In this document: piece after piece, positions 44,937 through 49,572 of the stretch
How positions within the stretch are numbered: the stretch's first letter is position 1
How the letters are laid out: every line of letters begins with the position of its first letter
Source: Acidobacteriota bacterium
Lineage (GTDB): Bacteria; Acidobacteriota; Vicinamibacteria; Vicinamibacterales; UBA2999
Length of the DNA stretch: 49,572 bases
Assembly: GCA_947465645.1 (NCBI GenBank)
Contig: CANIBQ010000035.1
Span: 1 to 49,572, forward strand
Direction: 5' to 3'
The notes under the pieces: model-generated
What the model saw: only the letters and a program-made list of their open reading frames with translations
Databases searched by the model: none
What the model was told of the DNA's origin: nothing
Made by a program: the position numbers and the translations under genes

Positions 44937-46250
44937 CTGCCCTCTCTCCTCCACCACCCTTCCATCGTCGCGCTCCGTCACCGGAACTTCCGGCTGCTCT
45001 GGGTGGGCCTGCTGATTTCGTTCACCGGCGGGTTGATGCAGAACGCGGCGCTGCTCTGGCACGTTGCGTTGCTCGCGCCGCCGGGCCAGAAGGGCCTCGC
45101 GCTCGGCGGAGTCGGCCTGGTGAAGGTCATCCCGATCGTGGGCTTCGCGATGCTGGCCGGTGTCGCGGCCGATGCCTGGGATCGGCGAAAGGTGATGCTG
45201 ATCACGAACACCTGCTCGGCAATGGTGGCGCTGGGGCTGGCGTATGTGACCTGGCACGGGGTCAGCACGCTGTGGCCGCTGTATGGGCTCGCATTCCTTG
45301 GCGCCATCGTCGGCACCTTCGACCCGCCGTCGCGCCAGGCGCTCGTCCCCATGCTCGTGCCTCGCGACCACCTGCCGAGCGCGATCAGCCTGAACGCCAT
45401 CATGATGCAAGCGGCGTCGGTGAGCGGACCCGCGGTGGCGGGCATTCTCATCGCCACCACGAGCCTTGAATGGGTCTACCTCCTCAACGCCATGTCGTTC
45501 GGCGCGGTGATCACCGCCCTTCTGATGATGCGCGGCGTCACCGGCCGGGTGGAGCACCCCGGCGCCCGATCTGACATTTCGTTCCACTCGGCGCTCGAGG
45601 GACTGCGGTTTGTCTTCCGCTCACCCCTCATCCGCTCGACGATGCTGCTGGATTTCTTCGCGACGTTCTTCTCGTCGGCCACGGCGCTGCTGCCGATCTT
45701 CGCGCAGGACATCCTGAACATCGGCCCTCGAGGGTATGGATGGCTGTACGCGGCGCCAGCCGTGGGCGCGCTGACGATGAGCGCGGCGATGGTGCTGCTG
45801 ACGTCGAAGATCGACCGGCGGGGTCCCGTGCTGCTCTGGGCGGTCGGTCTCTATGGGGCCGCGACCGTCGGCTTCGGCCTGTCGCGAACCTTCTGGCTGA
45901 CATTCGCGTGCCTCGCGCTCACCGGCGTGGCCGACTCCGTCAGCATCGTCATCCGCAACGTCGTCCGCCAGCTCGAAACGCCTGACCACCTGCGCGGGCG
46001 GATGATGGGGGTGAACATGATCTTCTTCCAGGGCGGTCCGCAGCTCGGCGAGATCGAGGCAGGCGCCGTCGCGAACTGGTTCGGAGCCCCGTTCGCGGTG
46101 ATCACGGGAGGAATCGGCGCCCTGCTCGCCACCGCCTGGATCGCTGCAACCACCCCCGAACTCCGCGCCTATCGCGCGAAATCAGTTGTCAGTTGTCAAT
46201 TGTCAGTTGTCGGAACGCCTCGAGTCAGCTCGTTGCCTTCTGACAACTGA
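44937..46250 (+). CDS. Major facilitator superfamily exporter (EntS-like), unusual start and repeat-derived tail
   Basis: About 437 residues with twelve membrane helices of the EntS/MFS_3 type (VALRHRNFRLLWVGLLISFT, DRRKVMLITNTCSAMVAL, PPSRQALVPMLVPRDHLPSA, LDFFATFFSSATALLPIFAQ). The conserved N-terminus runs back to at least 44967, but no ATG, GTG or TTG lies between there and the preceding stop at 44925; CTG 44937 is the only plausible near-cognate start, and GTG 45003 would cut into the first helix. The last 19 residues SCQLSVVGTPRVSSLPSDN are encoded by a repeat and resemble the tail of the SPOR-like protein. The transported molecule is unknown. Confidence 0.8.
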   Translation: MPSLLHHPSIVALRHRNFRLLWVGLLISFTGGLMQNAALLWHVALLAPPGQKGLALGGVGLVKVIPIVGFAMLAGVAADAWDRRKVMLITNTCSAMVALGLAYVTWHGVSTLWPLYGLAFLGAIVGTFDPPSRQALVPMLVPRDHLPSAISLNAIMMQAASVSGPAVAGILIATTSLEWVYLLNAMSFGAVITALLMMRGVTGRVEHPGARSDISFHSALEGLRFVFRSPLIRSTMLLDFFATFFSSATALLPIFAQDILNIGPRGYGWLYAAPAVGALTMSAAMVLLTSKIDRRGPVLLWAVGLYGAATVGFGLSRTFWLTFACLALTGVADSVSIVIRNVVRQLETPDHLRGRMMGVNMIFFQGGPQLGEIEAGAVANWFGAPFAVITGGIGALLATAWIAATTPELRAYRAKSVVSCQLSVVGTPRVSSLPSDN

Positions 46251-46280
46251 CTACTGACAACTGGCAACTGGCAACTGGCT
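46183..46280. repeat. Palindromic interspersed repeat (family D), copy 3, inverted core
   Basis: Arms as in copies 1 and 2, but the core between them is reversed (on the minus strand AGAAGGCAACGAGCTGACTC then GAGGCGTTC). The MFS gene ends inside it at 46250 and the opposing gene ends at its right edge (46279), so it again separates two convergent genes. Confidence 0.85.
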
Positions 46281-47034
46281 ACGACGCCTCGCAGCTCAGC
46301 GGCGTGAACGTCGCGCCGTCCTGAAGCTTCTTGAAATGAGAACTTCGCGTGAATCGTGCGGCGAGGTTCTGCGGATCTTCCACCGTGGTCGTCACGACCA
46401 GCCACTGGTCGCCGTTGGGCTCGCGGGTGCGGTTGAAGAACTCGGTCACGACGGCGTTCTCGCTGTAGGGAACGCCGTTGCGCTGCAGGTATCCCGGCCG
46501 GATCCGCGATGTCACGACCTTCATCGATCCGAAGCCAGGGGCGCCGCGGCCTCGGCCGCCGCCAGGGAGCAACCACTGGGCGGAGGACTCACCCTGCCAC
46601 GTGCGATCGCCTGAGACGGCTGGCGGCGCGCCGAAGACGAACAGCCGGGTCTGCGTGCCCGCCTCGGTCTCGACCTTCAACGTCGTGTCGTTCTGCCACG
46701 AGATGCGGATGCGGCCTGGCATCCGCATGATGTTGGCCGCGCCGAAGGGGCGGCACTCCTCGCCGGCGGGGGCATCCTTTGCCGGATCCCACTGCTCGGC
46801 GACCGCCCGTCCGACTGGTGTCAGCGGGATGCTGGGATAGTCGCCTTTCGGCGGCGTGATCATCCGCCACCGCCAGTCTTCGGTGACGACCGACACCCAC
46901 GTGCCGGTGATGTCGATTGGAGCGGCCGCGCGAGGCGTCGGCGGCGGACCCTGCGGCTCGGCGCCGCGCTGCGCAGAGCCGTAGGTTCCGGCGGCAAGGG
47001 CGAAAGCGACAACGGCGAGGGAAATATTCCGCAT
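46279..47034 (-). CDS. Secreted protein of unknown function (related to its upstream neighbour)
   Basis: Protein of 251 residues from ATG 47034 (TGATG with the upstream stop) and a signal peptide (RNISLAVVAFALAAGTYGSA). The mature protein starts with ITGTWVSVVTEDWRW and carries PGYLQRNGVPYSENAVVTEF and LVVTTTVEDPQNLAARFTRS, which parallels the neighbour's GYLRRNGLPRSDKATLTEHW, so both share one domain. A Gly/Arg-rich loop (PGGGRGRGAPGFG) is in the middle. Such pairs occur in Acidobacteria; function unknown. Stop is at the edge of repeat copy 3. Confidence 0.75.
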   Translation of the reverse strand: MRNISLAVVAFALAAGTYGSAQRGAEPQGPPPTPRAAAPIDITGTWVSVVTEDWRWRMITPPKGDYPSIPLTPVGRAVAEQWDPAKDAPAGEECRPFGAANIMRMPGRIRISWQNDTTLKVETEAGTQTRLFVFGAPPAVSGDRTWQGESSAQWLLPGGGRGRGAPGFGSMKVVTSRIRPGYLQRNGVPYSENAVVTEFFNRTREPNGDQWLVVTTTVEDPQNLAARFTRSSHFKKLQDGATFTPLSCEAS

Positions 47035-47924
47035 CACTCGTTGGCGCGGGCCGCAGGGCTCGCGGGCGCCTGCTTCGGCGGCGGAGGGGGCAGCGTGCGC
47101 AGCTTCGCGCGGAATTCGGGGTACATCGTTTCCGCCCCGCCGCGCGTGGCACCCACCGGGATGTTGTGCTTCGTGGCGAACTCCGTCAGGTACGGGTTGG
47201 TGCCCGGGAGATAGTGCGGCACCTCCCCCTTCGCGCGATCGATCTCCTGCACGACTCCACAGGGGTACGGCGGAATCTGCTGGTTGACGTTCAGCTCGTA
47301 GTCGGTCGTGCGGACGAGCGGCTCGGTCAGGTAGACCGGGTCGTTGATGATCGTCATCACCGTGAGGAAGTCGCCGTTGCGGACCCAGTGCTCGGTCAGC
47401 GTCGCCTTGTCGCTGCGCGGCAGCCCGTTGCGGCGCAGGTACCCTTCCTTGAGATGGGTGGTGACGATGGTGAGCATGTCGCCTTCCCATTTGCCGGTCG
47501 AGAACCCCGCCCAGGTGTGCGGTGCGTTCGGCGATGGATGCGGGCGGTTGTCCAGGTAGACGGGCCTGTCCACGGAGCGCAGCCACTCGGCGTGAAACGC
47601 CACGGTCTCGCGCGAGATGGGATCGACTTCCTTGGTGATCTTCAGGTTTGATGGCCCGCGCCAGATGTAGTCGGCCGAGTGCGGCCGGCACTGCCACTCG
47701 GCCAGCGTCTGAATCGACGCGTCCCAGGCGGCGGCGCGCAGGCGCGCGGCGTCGTTGATCGGCAAGCCGAGGTAATCGCCCAGCTCAGGACCGGGCACGC
47801 GCTCGGGCTGGTCTTCCCAGAAGCGGGGCGCCCATTCGCCTGAAAAATCGGTCTGCGCAAATGCGGGCGCGCTGAAGGTGGCGAACACGACGACGGTGGC
47901 GCACAAGCGATTCACGTAGCGCAT
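47034..47924 (-). CDS. Secreted protein of unknown function
   Basis: Protein of 296 residues with a signal peptide (CATVVVFATFSAPAFAQTDF). The mature part has FSGEWAPRFWEDQPER, KWEGDMLTIVTTHLKEGYLR and HWVRNGDFLTVMTIINDPVY, and ends with a Pro/Ala-rich tail. It shares the GYL-RNG-P and late DP-L motif with the next gene, consistent with a tandem duplication. It is probably periplasmic; no function can be given. Confidence 0.75.
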   Translation of the reverse strand: MRYVNRLCATVVVFATFSAPAFAQTDFSGEWAPRFWEDQPERVPGPELGDYLGLPINDAARLRAAAWDASIQTLAEWQCRPHSADYIWRGPSNLKITKEVDPISRETVAFHAEWLRSVDRPVYLDNRPHPSPNAPHTWAGFSTGKWEGDMLTIVTTHLKEGYLRRNGLPRSDKATLTEHWVRNGDFLTVMTIINDPVYLTEPLVRTTDYELNVNQQIPPYPCGVVQEIDRAKGEVPHYLPGTNPYLTEFATKHNIPVGATRGGAETMYPEFRAKLRTLPPPPPKQAPASPAARANE

Positions 47925-47980
47925 GTCATGGTCTCGGCGGAGAACTATAACTCATAAGAAACTTGATACGACCCGTCGAT

Positions 47981-47993
47981 GGGGTCTGACCCC
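47981..47993. repeat. GGGGTCTGACCCC palindrome
   Basis: A 13-base near-perfect palindrome in the short gap between two minus-strand genes, between the MetE-like stop (47995) and the secreted protein start (47924). It could be a weak terminator or an interspersed element. Confidence 0.5.
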
Positions 47994-47994
47994 A

Positions 47995-49017
47995 CTACGA
48001 CAGTTCCTGACGCATCAGGCGGGCGCCTTCGACCATCGCCCGCATCTTTCCATCCGCCACGTCACGTGGCAGGTATTTCATCCCGCAGTCGGTGGCGACA
48101 AGAATCCTGGCAGCATCGACGTACGGGAGGGCGCGCCGGATCCGGCCGGCAACCGTCTCGGCGCTCTCGACCTTCATGTCGGATAAATCGACGACGCCGA
48201 GCAGGATCTGCTTGTCCTTGAGCGGCACCAGCGCCGAGCAATCGAGGTTCGACTGCGCCGTCTCGATCGACACCTGTCCGCAACTGCAGGCGGCAAGCTC
48301 CGGCAGAAACGAGTAACCCGACGGCCGCTCATGGATGATGGCGGCATAGCCGAAGCAGATGTGGACGCAGGTCGTCCCCTTCACACCCTCGAGCGCGCGG
48401 TTGAGCGCCTTCAGCCCGTACTGCCGCGCCTTCTCCGGCCGCGCCTGCATGTACGGCTCGTCAATCTGCACGATGTCGGCGCCGGCCGCGAAGAGATCCT
48501 TAATCTCCTCGTTCACGGCGGCCGCGTAGTCGAGCGACGCCTCCTCCTCGGAGGGATAGAACTCGTTCTGCGCCTGCTGCGACATCGTGAACGGACCCGG
48601 CACGGTGATCTTGATCCGCCTGGCCGTGTGCGCGCGCAGGAACCGGACGTCCTCGACCTCGACGGGATGACGCCGGCGAATCTTTCCCACCACCCGCGGC
48701 ACGGGGTTGGGATGGCCCGAGCGATCGAGCGCCGAGCCCGGATTGTCGATGTCGACGCCCTCGAGCGCCGTCGCAAACCGGTTGGAGTAGCTCTCGCGGC
48801 GGATCTCGCCGTCGGTGATGATGTCGAGGCCCGCGTCCTCCTGCGCCTTGATCGCGAGGAGCGTCGCGTCGTTCTGCGCCTCGGGAAGCAGATCTGCGGG
48901 GATGCGCCACAGCTCACGCGCGCGCACGCGCGGCGGAAAGCGTCCCGCGAGCTTCGCTCGATCGATCAGCCACTCAGGCTGCGGATAGCTGCCCACCAGC
49001 GTCGTCGGAAATAACAT
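47995..49017 (-). CDS. MetE-like (cobalamin-independent methionine synthase family) methyltransferase
   Basis: Protein of 340 residues, the size of the C-terminal catalytic domain of MetE standing alone. The start (TTLVGSYPQPEWLIDRAKLA) and DIITDGEIRRESYSNRF are typical of the family. A likely zinc site is His and Cys in CVHICFG plus Cys in VATDCGMK. Stand-alone members act on varied thiol acceptors or have other roles. It starts directly after the isomerase-family stop (TGAATG), so they are coupled and probably one pathway. Confidence 0.82.
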   Translation of the reverse strand: MLFPTTLVGSYPQPEWLIDRAKLAGRFPPRVRARELWRIPADLLPEAQNDATLLAIKAQEDAGLDIITDGEIRRESYSNRFATALEGVDIDNPGSALDRSGHPNPVPRVVGKIRRRHPVEVEDVRFLRAHTARRIKITVPGPFTMSQQAQNEFYPSEEEASLDYAAAVNEEIKDLFAAGADIVQIDEPYMQARPEKARQYGLKALNRALEGVKGTTCVHICFGYAAIIHERPSGYSFLPELAACSCGQVSIETAQSNLDCSALVPLKDKQILLGVVDLSDMKVESAETVAGRIRRALPYVDAARILVATDCGMKYLPRDVADGKMRAMVEGARLMRQELS

Positions 49018-49572
49018 TCAGTAGCGACCGGAGAGAAGCGTCCCGGCGTTCGGGACGTGCGTGGGAAGACCCAGCTTCACCAGCATCTGGTGGGTGGTGC
49101 AGACGGCCGCGGAGACTACCGGCAGGCCGGTGGCCTTTTCGACCAACGGGATCGCGGCCAGCGACGGCATCTGGACGCACGACGAGAGGACCAGCGCATC
49201 GATGCCTTCGAGATTCAGGCCCTTGTAGATCTCGAGCAGCGCCATCGGATCGCGGCGTCCGACCTCGAGGTTGTCGGGGATCTCGAGCGCGATCCGATCC
49301 GTGACCTGGATGCCCTCCGCCTCGATGTACTCAGCCACGAGCTGCGTCAGCGGCTTCATGTACGGCGCGATCATCGCGATCTTCCGCGCCTTCAAGGTCT
49401 TGAGCCCCTCGACGAGCGCCCCGGCGCTCGTCACGACAGGCGCCGCCGCACCCTCGCGCACCGTCACCTCGTGGAGCCGGCGCTCCGACTGGCAGTGGTA
49501 GCCCTTCCCCATGCTCATGATCGCCACCAGGCAGGCGTAGCCGAGCACGTCCACGCGCGCGTCCGACAGCTC
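49018..49572 (-). CDS. Maleate isomerase / Asp-Glu racemase superfamily protein (truncated by window edge)
   Basis: About 185 residues are seen; the frame is open to the window end, so the true start is outside. Two Cys in the usual places of the superfamily are visible: GYACLVAIMS near the start and LSSCVQMPSLAA later. They act as the acid/base or nucleophile pair in racemases, maleate isomerases and arylmalonate decarboxylases. The stretch TSAGALVEGLKTLKARKIAM is closest to maleate cis-trans isomerases. The substrate cannot be settled from this part. Confidence 0.82.
   Translation of the reverse strand, partial: ELSDARVDVLGYACLVAIMSMGKGYHCQSERRLHEVTVREGAAAPVVTSAGALVEGLKTLKARKIAMIAPYMKPLTQLVAEYIEAEGIQVTDRIALEIPDNLEVGRRDPMALLEIYKGLNLEGIDALVLSSCVQMPSLAAIPLVEKATGLPVVSAAVCTTHQMLVKLGLPTHVPNAGTLLSGRY

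Overview
The window is a GC-rich chromosomal segment (roughly two thirds G+C by eye) from a Gram-negative bacterium. Three things fit best with an Acidobacteriota member, probably Vicinamibacteria-like: secreted DUF5916 outer-membrane-type proteins, a secretin-containing Tad pilus locus, and several families of short palindromic repeats scattered in and between genes. That assignment is an inference; no rRNA or other marker gene is present.

Layout. (1) 1-7314, plus strand: the end of an unrecognised gene with a strong terminator, two DUF5916 paralogues flanking a cytochrome c/virginiamycin-B-lyase-like propeller protein, then a short-chain dehydrogenase. (2) 7328-15000, minus strand: a secreted propeller protein, then a tightly coupled seven-gene operon with a branched-chain-amino-acid-type ABC transporter (livK-H-M-G-F), a UbiD-family decarboxylase and a flavin split-barrel protein. 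This suggests uptake and decarboxylation of an (aromatic) acid. (3) 15032-23066: a defence-like island with a nucleotidyltransferase/partner pair, a type III restriction subunit broken by one extra base, a DUF433 antitoxin-like gene in antisense, the matching Mod methyltransferase with a low-GC specificity region, a RhuM-family gene and a decayed AbiEi-like antitoxin remnant. (4) 23077-25178: an aldehyde dehydrogenase and a UreH/nickel-permease-like membrane protein.

(5) 25207-40431: a complete Tad (Flp) pilus locus. On the minus strand, from a good sigma-54-type promoter near 36045: two Flp pilins, prepilin peptidase, CpaB, secretin, CpaE, CpaF/TadA, TadB, TadC, then a winged-helix AAA+ ATPase, a DUF192 protein and a SPOR-like protein. 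Diverging on the plus strand: a small membrane protein, a degenerate-receiver protein with an internal duplication, two TadE pseudopilins and a TadG/von Willebrand protein.

(6) 40480-49572: a GT39-like membrane glycosyltransferase, a GT2 glycosyltransferase, a secreted unknown, folE, a TPR/TatT-like lipoprotein-type gene, an MFS exporter without a normal start codon, two related secreted unknowns, a MetE-like methyltransferase and a truncated maleate isomerase/Asp-Glu racemase-family gene.

The most unusual signal is the repeats. At least six families of short palindromic or tandem elements occur. Several lie in frame inside coding sequences or supply the ends of proteins: two unrelated proteins (SPOR-like and MFS) end in nearly the same 19-residue tail read from one repeat family, and a 25-bp-stem palindrome encodes the hydrophobic leader of another protein.
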